From JAUWMI01 sp964454265 (lineage in GTDB: Bacteria; Sumerlaeota; Sumerlaeia; MWCT01; JAUWMI01), in NCBI GenBank assembly GCA_964454265.1, contig CAYVXD010000098.1, positions 1-15,753 on the forward strand: a stretch of DNA of 15,753 bases. Reading direction: 5' to 3'. Made by a program: the position numbers and the translations under genes. Below, piece after piece: positions 1-7,142 of this stretch. Below the pieces are notes generated by a model. That model was not told the DNA's origin. It did no database searches and saw nothing but the letters and a program-made list of their open reading frames with translations. How positions within the stretch are numbered: position 1 is the stretch's first letter; every line of letters starts with the position of its first letter.

Positions 1-4
1 ATTT

Positions 5-80
5 ACAGGATCAATAGGATTTATCAGGGATTGACGGGATTCTTTACATTTTTTTATCGTGTTAATCCTGTTCATTCTGT
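5..80. repeat. imperfect inverted repeat, AGGATT-type intergenic element
   Basis: Positions 5-21 (acaggatcaataggatt) match the reverse complement of 64-80 at 14 of 17 bases, with about 42 nt of AT-rich sequence between them that has no coding potential. Further aggatt-like words (cagggattgacgggatt) lie just inside the left arm. The vocabulary is the same as in the inverted repeats that enclose the GxxExxY remnant at 7143-7366, so this may be an emptied or MITE-like member of the same family. The left end may continue outside the window. Confidence 0.5.
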
Positions 81-420
81 CTAATAATTTTTGTCATTTT
101 TTTTGTGCTTCTTTTCAGACAAAGCCGCCTGCTTATTAAGCAAAGGTTTTTCTGTTTTTTGCATCATTATCTTGTCACTTTTCTTAAACTCAACCGCAAA
201 ATTTGGGTTTATAACCTGGCGTCACTCTGTTATTTAGCGGTTGGCCCGCAACACTCCAGTGTGCCCTGTATGGGTATGGGAGCGGTGCTGGGCCAGGAGC
301 AAGTAGCTCTGTCCAGACCTCTGAGCGCGTTTTTTTTGCTTTGTGCGGAGTTCTTCATCTTGACAATGCGTGTGTGGCGTTAGATAAGCTTGTCTTTCGA
401 CGCGACTGGTAGCCGCCGCT
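81..420. other. intergenic region without a convincing gene
   Basis: About 340 nt that I cannot assign. The ORFs here lack a good ribosome binding site, overlap each other on opposite strands and show no recognisable motif. The sequence starts AT-rich (several T-runs near 85-175) and becomes GC-balanced towards the presenilin-like gene. A candidate promoter sits near its right end. Confidence 0.4.
360..388 (+). promoter_or_regulatory. candidate sigma70-type promoter for the presenilin-like gene
   Basis: A perfect -35 hexamer TTGACA lies at 360-365. A weak -10 (GATAAG, 383-388) follows after a 17-nt spacer. Transcription would begin about 110-120 nt upstream of the ATG at 508. The -10 matches consensus at only 4 of 6 bases, so this is a tentative call. 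Confidence 0.3.
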
Positions 421-507
421 TTGTGCAACGCCTGTCTTTCTCCGTATGCCCAGGCGGCCACACGGTTGCCAGTTTCTCTGGAGAAGATTAGCTCAACGGT
501 AGCCCTG

Positions 508-1401
508 ATGGACGATAGCAACGGATTTCTTCACTCCAAGTCGGGTACTTTTCAGCTGGCCTTCTATATCTGCCTCTGGCTTGCTATCTATTCTATTCTG
601 TACGTGATCTCGCCTGCGGTTCCGTCGTTCGACAGCGGCTCGCTGTTCTTTCGTGGCCGTTACATTCTGCCGTTAATCTCCGGGCTAATTCTACTTTTCA
701 CTACCCTTTTTGTGATTCAAGCGAGTGTACGGGTGAGAGTCAGCCACTGGATACTTTTTGTGGCCCTGTTCAGCTTTGTGATCATTGACAACTACAGCCA
801 TCGCCTTGGGCTCGCACCAGTGTACGCCTTTATTCTGAGCGATCTCTCCATAATCCTGGGGGCAATCTGCATTGGCAAGCTGATTGCCCACTACATTGAG
901 GAGAAGAGCTGGATCGTTCCCATTGTGCTAGTAGCAATGGTAGCGGACGTGTGGAGCGTGGCCCATGGCCCAACTGCCATGCTCATGGAGAAAAGCTCTG
1001 CGGTCATGAAGCATTTTCTGATCTACTATCCACTTCTCGGGGCCAGTGAGCTCTTCGAAGACGCATTTCGCGAATTGGGCCCGTATATTGGGATGGGCGA
1101 CATTATTTTTCTCTCGATCTACCTGGAGCTAGTGCGCAAGTTTGCTCTGCACGAGCAGTGGTCACGCCTGGCATTAATCGTGGCATTGCTGGTGCCGATT
1201 ACACTGGCGAGTTTTGCAGAGAAGGGGATTCCTGCACTCCCGTTTATGTCAGCTATGTTTCTGGCAGTGAATTTCCGGCGCCTCGAATTTAAGAAAAGCG
1301 ACTTGCTGAAAACCTGCATCTTCGTAGCGGTTCTCATGGTGATTGTCTACGTCGCCTTTCATAATCCTCAGGTCCAGGAGCTGCTGACGGGAGGAAACTA
1401 G
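508..1401 (+). CDS. presenilin/signal-peptide-peptidase-like intramembrane aspartyl protease (A22-type)
   Basis: Predicted polytopic membrane protein of 297 aa. Numbering from the ATG at 508, hydrophobic segments lie near residues 15-35, 53-74, 80-94, 102-126, 135-152, 191-207, 217-235, 239-255 and 268-284. Three motifs match the GxGD aspartyl protease family. The first is ADVWSVAHGPTAMLME (first Asp D147), which resembles the presenilin YD segment with its following V, G-P and M-L-x-E. The second is YIGMGDIIFLSIY (GxGD, second Asp D198). The third is GIPALPFMSA (PAL, 242-244). Known members cleave membrane-spanning substrates inside the bilayer using the two Asp residues. Tyr before the first Asp is replaced by Ala. 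I count about five hydrophobic segments before the first Asp rather than six, plus one after PAL, so topology may differ from animal presenilins. An in-frame TTG at 421 would add 29 residues that do not look like part of the fold. No strong SD precedes either start. The 90-aa membrane-anchored protein downstream could be a partner or substrate (inference). Confidence 0.72.
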   Translation: MDDSNGFLHSKSGTFQLAFYICLWLAIYSILYVISPAVPSFDSGSLFFRGRYILPLISGLILLFTTLFVIQASVRVRVSHWILFVALFSFVIIDNYSHRLGLAPVYAFILSDLSIILGAICIGKLIAHYIEEKSWIVPIVLVAMVADVWSVAHGPTAMLMEKSSAVMKHFLIYYPLLGASELFEDAFRELGPYIGMGDIIFLSIYLELVRKFALHEQWSRLALIVALLVPITLASFAEKGIPALPFMSAMFLAVNFRRLEFKKSDLLKTCIFVAVLMVIVYVAFHNPQVQELLTGGN

Positions 1402-1431
1402 TAGTCCGTCAACATTGTTTTGATGGGTAGC

Positions 1432-1470
1432 GTTCGCCGCGGCGAACTGTATCGAGGGCATCCTGCCCTC
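1432..1470. repeat. palindrome plus adjacent hairpin after the presenilin-like gene
   Basis: A perfect 16-bp palindrome (gttcgccgcggcgaac, 1432-1447) is followed by a 7-bp-stem hairpin (gagggca/tgccctc, 1454-1470, 3-nt loop). Neither is followed by a T-run, so this is not a classical intrinsic terminator. It could still act as an RNA stabiliser, a weak terminator or a REP-like element. It lies 30 nt after the stop codon of the protease gene. Confidence 0.5.
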
Positions 1471-1540
1471 TCCTCATGTTAAGGCGAGACGTGCTATTAC
1501 TCAGAGCACAATACTGGTGTCACATTATGGCTTCTTAGGG

Positions 1541-1610
1541 TTTCACGCAAAGCCCCAAGCTCACAAAGGAAATGGGAACTTTACGTTCTTGGCATCTTCG
1601 CGAGAGATTT
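1541..1610. repeat. imperfect inverted repeat (ACGCAAAG-type intergenic element)
   Basis: The left arm (about 1541-1569, starting tttcacgcaaagccccaag) pairs imperfectly with the right arm (about 1579-1610, containing cttggcatcttcgcgagag). Matches cluster around gcaaag/ccaag and aaag, and the centre is near 1574. It resembles the cacgcaaag-type intergenic repeats found in many environmental genomes and probably has no coding role. Confidence 0.4.
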
Positions 1611-1657
1611 GAAATCTGTGACCTATATTTAGTGCGCTCATTAATAATTCTAAATCC

Positions 1658-1664
1658 AAGGAGG
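1658..1664 (+). promoter_or_regulatory. ribosome binding site that decides the start of the 90-aa gene
   Basis: A full AAGGAGG Shine-Dalgarno lies 11 nt before the ATG at 1676. A GTG at 1664 is also in frame but overlaps the SD itself, so ATG 1676 is the likely start. Confidence 0.75.
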
Positions 1665-1675
1665 TGAGCACTGAG

Positions 1676-1948
1676 ATGAGACTCGTAAACAGGGGTATCG
1701 CAGTACTTCTCTGCGTAATCGTTCTTGGTCTGGCGGGCATAGTGCTAGCGCCCTATGTAAATCCGGATGGCTTTTTCTCGACCGCACAGGCCCGGACTGA
1801 AGGAGAACCGGTGCTTGACGTAACCTTGATCAAGGCGCTCAATGCTCCCGGGCTCAAAGACGTTGTGATTCTGGGAGACCAGAAGACATTTATTGTTCAG
1901 ACTAAAGATGCCGTATATGTCTACCGGGTTGATTATGTTCGGAAATAG
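1676..1948 (+). CDS. small membrane-anchored or secreted protein, function unknown
   Basis: A 90-aa protein that I do not recognise. Residues 1-7 are basic (MRLVNRG), and residues 8-26 form a strongly hydrophobic helix (IAVLLCVIVLGLAGIVLAP). The rest is polar and would lie outside the cytoplasm. The protein could be a signal-anchored type II protein, or could be cleaved near AQA|R (residues 37-40). The C-terminal 45 residues alternate hydrophobic and polar residues (VVILGDQKTFIVQTKDAVYVYRVDYV) and suggest a small beta-structured domain. The gene sits 274 nt after the presenilin-like protease on the same strand, with hairpins between. It could be a co-regulated neighbour or a substrate, but nothing in the sequence proves this. 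The excellent SD and the signal-like N-terminus make it a likely real gene. Confidence 0.65.
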   Translation: MRLVNRGIAVLLCVIVLGLAGIVLAPYVNPDGFFSTAQARTEGEPVLDVTLIKALNAPGLKDVVILGDQKTFIVQTKDAVYVYRVDYVRK

Positions 1949-2097
1949 TGGGGCGCAGATGCTCATGATCTCATTTTGTTATTTCCGGTCTGCCCGGCGG
2001 TAAAGCAGGGTCTTCTGCTGTGCGTAGTGATCTCTATATCAATATGCCTTGAATGTTTTTCGTGTCAGCGGCAGTAGTCTGGGAATTTCGCCAGTGA

Positions 2098-2370
2098 GGC
2101 TCGGGCGGGCGACCCGCCTCTCTATGCTACCAAGAATACTCATCCGCGGCTGCTAATTTGCCAAAACTACTACCTGAAGTCCGTGTTGCGACGACGACCG
2201 AGCTCGCTCAGATTCTGCACGCAGAGGCTCCCTATTACTGTATTCTATCAAAGAAGAAGCACGAGCAGCTGCTACCGGAGCTGAAAACACTCACCTATCA
2301 AGTCCTTTTTAACGATTTGGCAAGAGAGGAAGAACTGGTTCTCATATCCAATCAAACGTCTCTTCAATAG
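2098..2370 (+). pseudogene. C-terminal remnant of a GT39/ArnT-like glycosyltransferase (tentative)
   Basis: The reading frame is open from 2098 to the TAA at 2368-2370. The usable start would be TTG at 2158 (70 aa), with no SD. The segment ELAQILHAEAPYYCILSKKK, then HEQLLPEL, then EEELVLISNQ, resembles the extreme C-terminus of dolichyl-phosphate-mannose/ArnT-like (GT39) membrane glycosyltransferases. There a soluble domain ends in a Y-C/V-hydrophobic strand, a helix and a final L-V-L-x-S-N strand. The roughly 500-residue membrane part and catalytic loop of such enzymes are absent; a GC-rich hairpin and noncoding sequence stand in their place. I therefore read it as a truncated relic. Alternatively it is a real small ORF of unknown function. 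Confidence 0.4.
2104..2118. repeat. GC-rich hairpin (GGGCGACCCGCC-type)
   Basis: GGCGGG and CCCGCC form a 6-bp perfect stem with a CGA loop. It lies at the left edge of the glycosyltransferase remnant and resembles the GGGTGACCCGCC palindrome at 6973-6998. Both probably belong to a family of dispersed intergenic hairpins in this genome. Confidence 0.45.
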
Positions 2371-2610
2371 CCTCTCAATCCCGCCAGAGGCGGACAAGCA
2401 TCCATGCTCAGAAATTTAGGCTGACCCCGGGGAATCCACTTTTTTATTGCGTGTGGTGCTTCAGACGGGGTACGCTTCTCCCGCCATTTGACTAATATCA
2501 AATGATGTACTTATGATCTTTTGCCAAATTGCGCCGGTGCAGCTTCCCATATTGAGTCTCTTAAATAAACGTAACGTATATGTGTATCAACATGCTGAGG
2601 ATGCTGGTGT
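2371..2610. other. intergenic leader region before the activase gene
   Basis: No gene is seen. The stretch contains a short cccgcc/ggcgg inverted pair near 2381-2395, similar in type to the hairpin at 10430. It also holds the promoter described separately and an AT-rich leader of about 85 nt before the start codon. Confidence 0.4.
2488..2517 (+). promoter_or_regulatory. sigma70-like promoter of the activase gene
   Basis: TTGACT (2488-2493) and TATGAT (2512-2517) are separated by 18 nt. Each hexamer is one base off consensus. Transcription would start near 2524, leaving a leader of about 87 nt. The ATG at 2611 is preceded by GAGG at 2597-2600. Confidence 0.5.
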
Positions 2611-5600
2611 ATGACACGAGATCTGTATATCGGAATTGATGTTGGCTCGGTCAGCGTAAAAACGGTTTTTGTTGACGCGGACTTTGACCTGCTGGAGGAA
2701 GACTACACCCGTGCCAAAGGGCGGCCGCTGCTCACAGCATTGCGGGTGCTCGAGCGTCTGCTTGCGAAATATCCGGATGCAGCGGTACGGACGGTTGCAG
2801 TCACAGGCTCAGGGGGAGAACCGCTGGCCGAGTGCCTTGGCGCGATTATGGTCAATGAAATCATTGCCCAATCCACGGCAGTAGCACGCTTTCTTCCTCA
2901 GGTGCGCACAGTGATCGAAATAGGGGGTCAGGATTCAAAACTGCTGCTTTTTGAATACGATGAGTTTCAGGATCAGCTGATTATGAAAGACTTTGCCATG
3001 AACGCACTCTGCGCAGCGGGTACTGGCTCATTTCTGGATCAACAGGCCACGCGACTGGGACTGGCGATTGAAGACGAATTTGGCGCGCTGGCGCTTAAGT
3101 CAGCGCATCCTCCACGCATTGCGGGACGTTGCAGTGTGTTTGCCAAGTCAGACATGATTCATCTTCAGCAAATCGCAACGCCAGACTATGATATTGTGGC
3201 AGGGCTTTGCCTGGCGCTCGCGCGAAATTTCAAATCTACGCTTGGCAAAGGTAAGAAACTTCATCGGCCAGTGGCTTTTCTGGGGGGTGTGGCTGCCAAT
3301 ATCGGCATGGTGCGGGCATTTGAGAGTGTGCTTGAACTCAGTGCGGGTGAGCTTATTATCCCGCAGCATCATGCTACTATGGGCGCGATTGGAGGCATCC
3401 GTTGCCTAATGCAGGAGGGGAGAACGACAGAGTTTCGCGGCCTTGACCCGCTCAGGGCTGTGCTTGGCTCTGCGGCGCCCGAGCAGACCCGGCTGGCGCA
3501 ATTGCAGGCGCCATCAGTCCAAGCGGGCGGTTGTACGACCGACGTCCCTGCTGAAGCTGTGGACGACTTCATGCTTGCAGAGTCCGGCGATGGGGACAAG
3601 ATTGATGCATATCTGGGTATTGACGTTGGCTCAATCAGCACAAACGTGGTAGCCATTGATCGCAATAACCGATTGCTTGCCAAGCGCTACCTGATGACTG
3701 CAAGTCGTCCGATTGATGCAGTGCGCCGCGGGCTTGCAGAAGTCGGTGAGGAGATCGGCCACAGGATTCGCGTGTGCGGCGTGGGCACTACCGGGTCGGG
3801 CCGCTATCTTATTGGTGATATCGTGGGCGCTGACATCGTGTGCAACGAGATTACAGCACAGGCTACTGCTGCCATCATCGTAGACCCCCGGGTGGATACC
3901 ATTTTTGAAATCGGTGGCCAGGACTCGAAATATATCAGCCTGGATAACGGTGCAATTGTTGATTTTGAGATGAATAAGGTCTGTGCTGCGGGTACCGGCT
4001 CGTTTCTTGAGGAGCAGGCTGAGCGTCTGGACATTTCCATCAAGCAGGAATTCAGCCAGCGCGCACTGGCCGCCTCAAAGCCTGTGGCCCTGGGCGACCG
4101 CTGTACGGTGTTTATGGAGTCGGACTTGCTGCACTACCAGCAGCGAGGTGTTGATAAAGGCGATCTGCTCGCCGGTCTGGCCTATTCAATTGTCTATAAC
4201 TACTTAAACCGTGTCGTAGGTGAGAAGCGGGTTGGCAAGCGCATTTTCTTCCAGGGCGGCGTTGCCTTTAATCAGAGCGTTATCGCAGCATTTGAACGAG
4301 TACTGGGTCAGCCAGTCGTCGTTCCGCCTCACCACGATGTCACAGGTGCCATTGGCGTGGCTATTGTCACTAAAGAACGGCATCAAGGGCCGTCAGGGTT
4401 CAAAGGGTTTGAGCTCAGCAACCGCAAATATAAGGTCACGACGTTTGAATGCGGCGACTGTCCGAATCTCTGCGAAATTCGCAAAGTTGAGATGGAGCAC
4501 GAGCAGCCGCTCTACTACGGGAGCCGGTGCGAAAAATACGACGTTGATCGGGCGAAACACGACCAATCCGACATCCCGGATCTGTTTGCCGAGCGTGAGA
4601 AGCTGCTGTTTGGTCGTAGTCTGTCTGGATCTGCAACCTCGTCGAAAGGAACAGTCGGTATTCCCTGTTGCATGGATTTCTACGAATTCTTGCCATTCTG
4701 GCGGGCATTCTTCGAGTCGCTCGGGTTCCGTGTGGTGCTCTCAGGCAGAACGAACAAACCGATAATCCACCGGGGCGTGGAAAGCGTGGTTGCTGAATCC
4801 TGCTATCCGATCAAGGTAGCCCAGGGCCATATCCTTACGCTGACGGACCAGGATGTGGATTTTATCTTTCTTCCGAGTATTATTAATGCTCCGACGCCGG
4901 AATTCGGACCCAAGGATAAGTGGAATTTTAATTGTCCATACATTCAGACGCTGCCCTACATGGCGGCTGCGTGCAACGGCTTTTCTGCCGAACAAGTGAA
5001 GGTATTCAGTCCGATTCTCCATATGCAATTTGGGCTGAAACATATCGTGAAGGTACTGAGCGAACATCGCCATGAGCTCCGGAGTACTAGTGGCGCGATA
5101 GCGCGAGCCGTGGCAGCGGCGTATGCAGCCCAAGAGGAGTTTGACCAGGCGCTTGTCAGGCGCGGGCACGAGGTTCTTGAGCACCTGCTTCCGCGCTTTG
5201 GTAAGGCAGTGGTAATTGTCAGCCGCCCCTATAATGGTTGCGACTCAGGACTGAATCTCGATGTTCCGAAGAAGTTGCGCAAGCTCGGAGTCCTGGCCCT
5301 GCCGATGGATATGCTCCCTCTGGATCAGACACCGCTCTCTCCAGACTGGCAAAGGATGTACTGGCGCTATGGCCAAAGGATCATTAAGGCTGCTCGGCTT
5401 ATCCGCGAGCATCCGCAGCTTTATGGCTTGTACATCACAAACTTCGGCTGTGGCCCTGACTCGTTTATGCTCAAGTTTTTCGCCAAAGAGATGCAGGGAA
5501 AGCCATTCCTTCAGATCGAAATTGACGAACACAGTGCTGATGCAGGCACAGTGACACGCTGCGAAGCATTTCTCGATACGCTGAAGAGCCACCAGGAATC

Positions 5601-6870
5601 AGCCGTTGTAGATATTTCTTCAGGACCAATACTGAACCTCAGCCAGATGCAGAGTACGCGCGAGCTTTACTTACCTTACATGGCTGAGCACGTCTGGGGA
5701 CTTGAGGCGGCCCTGCGTGTCTCGGGCATCGAGGCCCGGGTGCTTCCCCCTTCTGATGAGGAATCACTGGATTGGGGCCGCAAGTACACGTCAGGCAAAG
5801 AGTGTTTTCCCGCTCTGCTGACTGTGGGGGACATTATTCGCAAGACCAAGCAGCCCGATTTCGACCCGCGCCGCGCTGCTTTCTTTATGGCAGTAGCGAA
5901 TGGGCCCTGTCGCTTCGGTCAATACCATAAGCTCCATCGCTTTATCCTGGACGAGATTGGCCTGAGCGAAGTCCCTGTCGTTGTACTGGATCAGGACGAC
6001 GATTATCATCAGGATATGGCAGCCCTAAAACTCGATTTTGAAAAGATCGCGTGGAAGGCCATCACGGCTATTGATGTGATGGTAAAGCATCTGTACGAGA
6101 CGAGGCCGTATGAAGTACATCACGGAGAGAGTGACGCGGTGTTCAGAGATACGATTGACGGATTGTGCCGCGTCATTCTGGCCAAACGGAACATCTGGGC
6201 CTACCTGGAGGAGATTCGCAATGTCTTTAGCCGGATTTCCGTGAATGGCCGGGGCGAACGCCCACGCATCGGTATTGTGGGAGAAATCTATGTGCGGTCG
6301 AATCCATTCAGCAACGACAATATCATTCGTCGAATCGAAGCTCTGGGTGGCGAGGTTGTGATGCCTCCCTTTTCGGAATGGATCAACTACACGACCTATG
6401 TTCGCAAGCTGCGGAACCGCCACCGCAGCCGCTATGGCCACGTGCTTCAGGATCTGCTCCGCGAACGCATCCAGCACTATCTTGAAGGCAAAGTCTATCG
6501 CACATTAGGTAGAACAGTGGATCCGCATCCGCGGGCCTTGCTTTCCATGGCACAACCTTACCTCGATCCGAGCTTTGAAGGCGAGGCTGTCTTGAGCGTG
6601 GGCAAAGCCATTGAGTATATCACCGATCACGATGTGGCAGGAATTATCAATATCATGCCCTTCACCTGCATGCCCGGGACGATCGTCACTGCGGTCATGA
6701 ACCGAGTGAGTGAAGCCCACCAGTCAGTGCCCTTCATTACCATGTCCTTCACCGGCCAGCAGAATCTCAATACCCAGATTCGGCTGGAGGCCTTCCTGTA
6801 TCGGGCGCAGCAATACTGGCGCGAAACAAAAAGGGGAAAGGCTGCTTTTTCTAAAGCGACAGGAAAATGA
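2611..6870 (+). CDS. giant acyl-CoA dehydratase activase fusion (two BcrAD/BadFG/HgdC ATPase domains + DUF2229 + HgdB-like region)
   Basis: 1419-aa protein. Domain 1 (about 5-265) is an ASKHA ATPase: GIDVGSVSVKT (8-18), TGSGG (65-69), EIGGQDSK (103-110), LCAAGTGSF with C134, GRCSVF with C174, and FLGGVAAN (223-230). Domain 2 (about 333-585) repeats this: GIDVGSIST, TTGSGR, EIGGQDSK (433-440), VCAAGTGSF with C458, DRCTVF with C498, and FQGGVAFN. In HgdC-type activators the two equivalent Cys bind the bridging [4Fe-4S] cluster. Both pairs here are exactly 40 residues apart, so both domains look competent. After a Cys-bearing linker (C614, C617, C621, C640), residues 680-880 match DUF2229 (GIPCCMDFYEF, ESCYPIKVAQGH). 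Residues 1015-1400 look like HgdB-type dehydratase subunits (GKECFPALLTVGDI, NGPCRFGQYHK, INIMPFTCMPG). Activators inject an electron into 2-hydroxyacyl-CoA dehydratases or benzoyl-CoA reductases at the cost of ATP. The role and substrate of these fused proteins are not established. Full-length for this architecture and apparently monocistronic. Confidence 0.92.
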   Translation: MTRDLYIGIDVGSVSVKTVFVDADFDLLEEDYTRAKGRPLLTALRVLERLLAKYPDAAVRTVAVTGSGGEPLAECLGAIMVNEIIAQSTAVARFLPQVRTVIEIGGQDSKLLLFEYDEFQDQLIMKDFAMNALCAAGTGSFLDQQATRLGLAIEDEFGALALKSAHPPRIAGRCSVFAKSDMIHLQQIATPDYDIVAGLCLALARNFKSTLGKGKKLHRPVAFLGGVAANIGMVRAFESVLELSAGELIIPQHHATMGAIGGIRCLMQEGRTTEFRGLDPLRAVLGSAAPEQTRLAQLQAPSVQAGGCTTDVPAEAVDDFMLAESGDGDKIDAYLGIDVGSISTNVVAIDRNNRLLAKRYLMTASRPIDAVRRGLAEVGEEIGHRIRVCGVGTTGSGRYLIGDIVGADIVCNEITAQATAAIIVDPRVDTIFEIGGQDSKYISLDNGAIVDFEMNKVCAAGTGSFLEEQAERLDISIKQEFSQRALAASKPVALGDRCTVFMESDLLHYQQRGVDKGDLLAGLAYSIVYNYLNRVVGEKRVGKRIFFQGGVAFNQSVIAAFERVLGQPVVVPPHHDVTGAIGVAIVTKERHQGPSGFKGFELSNRKYKVTTFECGDCPNLCEIRKVEMEHEQPLYYGSRCEKYDVDRAKHDQSDIPDLFAEREKLLFGRSLSGSATSSKGTVGIPCCMDFYEFLPFWRAFFESLGFRVVLSGRTNKPIIHRGVESVVAESCYPIKVAQGHILTLTDQDVDFIFLPSIINAPTPEFGPKDKWNFNCPYIQTLPYMAAACNGFSAEQVKVFSPILHMQFGLKHIVKVLSEHRHELRSTSGAIARAVAAAYAAQEEFDQALVRRGHEVLEHLLPRFGKAVVIVSRPYNGCDSGLNLDVPKKLRKLGVLALPMDMLPLDQTPLSPDWQRMYWRYGQRIIKAARLIREHPQLYGLYITNFGCGPDSFMLKFFAKEMQGKPFLQIEIDEHSADAGTVTRCEAFLDTLKSHQESAVVDISSGPILNLSQMQSTRELYLPYMAEHVWGLEAALRVSGIEARVLPPSDEESLDWGRKYTSGKECFPALLTVGDIIRKTKQPDFDPRRAAFFMAVANGPCRFGQYHKLHRFILDEIGLSEVPVVVLDQDDDYHQDMAALKLDFEKIAWKAITAIDVMVKHLYETRPYEVHHGESDAVFRDTIDGLCRVILAKRNIWAYLEEIRNVFSRISVNGRGERPRIGIVGEIYVRSNPFSNDNIIRRIEALGGEVVMPPFSEWINYTTYVRKLRNRHRSRYGHVLQDLLRERIQHYLEGKVYRTLGRTVDPHPRALLSMAQPYLDPSFEGEAVLSVGKAIEYITDHDVAGIINIMPFTCMPGTIVTAVMNRVSEAHQSVPFITMSFTGQQNLNTQIRLEAFLYRAQQYWRETKRGKAAFSKATGK

Positions 6871-6972
6871 CAAATGCCTGTTTAAAAGATGTAACAACAG
6901 GCATGCGCGATTTCTTTCGGATCAAGCCGGAGGAAATCGTCCGAGAAGAAAGGTTTAGGAGGAGAGCGCGAG

Positions 6973-6998
6973 GGGTGACCCGCCGCGGCGGGTCACCC
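6973..6998. repeat. 26-bp perfect palindrome
   Basis: A perfect GC-rich palindrome (half-site GGGTGACCCGCCG) centred between 6985 and 6986. It extends to 6971-7000 if one G-T pair is allowed. It lies about 100 nt after the activase stop codon. The following sequence is cttgcaat, not a T-run, so it is more like a dispersed REP-type hairpin than a clean terminator, though it could cap the activase mRNA. Confidence 0.7.
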
Positions 6999-7011
6999 TT
7001 GCAATATCTAA

Positions 7012-7122
7012 TGCAGAACCTTGGATTACTACAACTATCTGAACCGATTGACAAAAGAGCTGCACTCTGGTGCTTCTACGAACTATACGTATCAGTACTC
7101 CGATGATGCGGTGCGCGGGTAG
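7012..7122 (+). pseudogene. RHS/YD-repeat protein fragment
   Basis: The frame from 7012 to the TAG at 7120-7122 reads LDYYNYLNRLTKELHSGAS followed by TNYTYQYSDDAVRG. This matches the YD-repeat consensus of RHS proteins (Y-x-Y-x-x-x-N-R-L-T, then a polar stretch, then T-x-Y-x-Y and a final R). An in-frame stop (TAA 7009-7011) precedes it, and no start codon or SD is present. It is a relic of about one repeat from a much larger RHS gene. Another frame through this segment (6867-7106) overlaps the activase stop by ATGA, but its composition is unconvincing. Confidence 0.6.
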
Positions 7123-7142
7123 TTGTAAAGACAGTTTTCTTA

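Noticed and set aside
105..383. 92-codon plus-strand ORF and its antisense partner at 234-521
   Set aside because: No ribosome binding site, cysteine/phenylalanine-rich chance composition, and mutual overlap on opposite strands.
421..507. TTG-initiated extension of the presenilin-like protein
   Set aside because: Adds 29 polar residues with no SD. The ATG at 508 fits the membrane topology better, although the TTG cannot be fully excluded.
6867..7106. 79-codon ORF overlapping the activase stop by ATGA
   Set aside because: It runs straight through the 26-bp palindrome and over the RHS fragment in another frame, and the Arg-rich middle comes from the palindrome. Likely chance.
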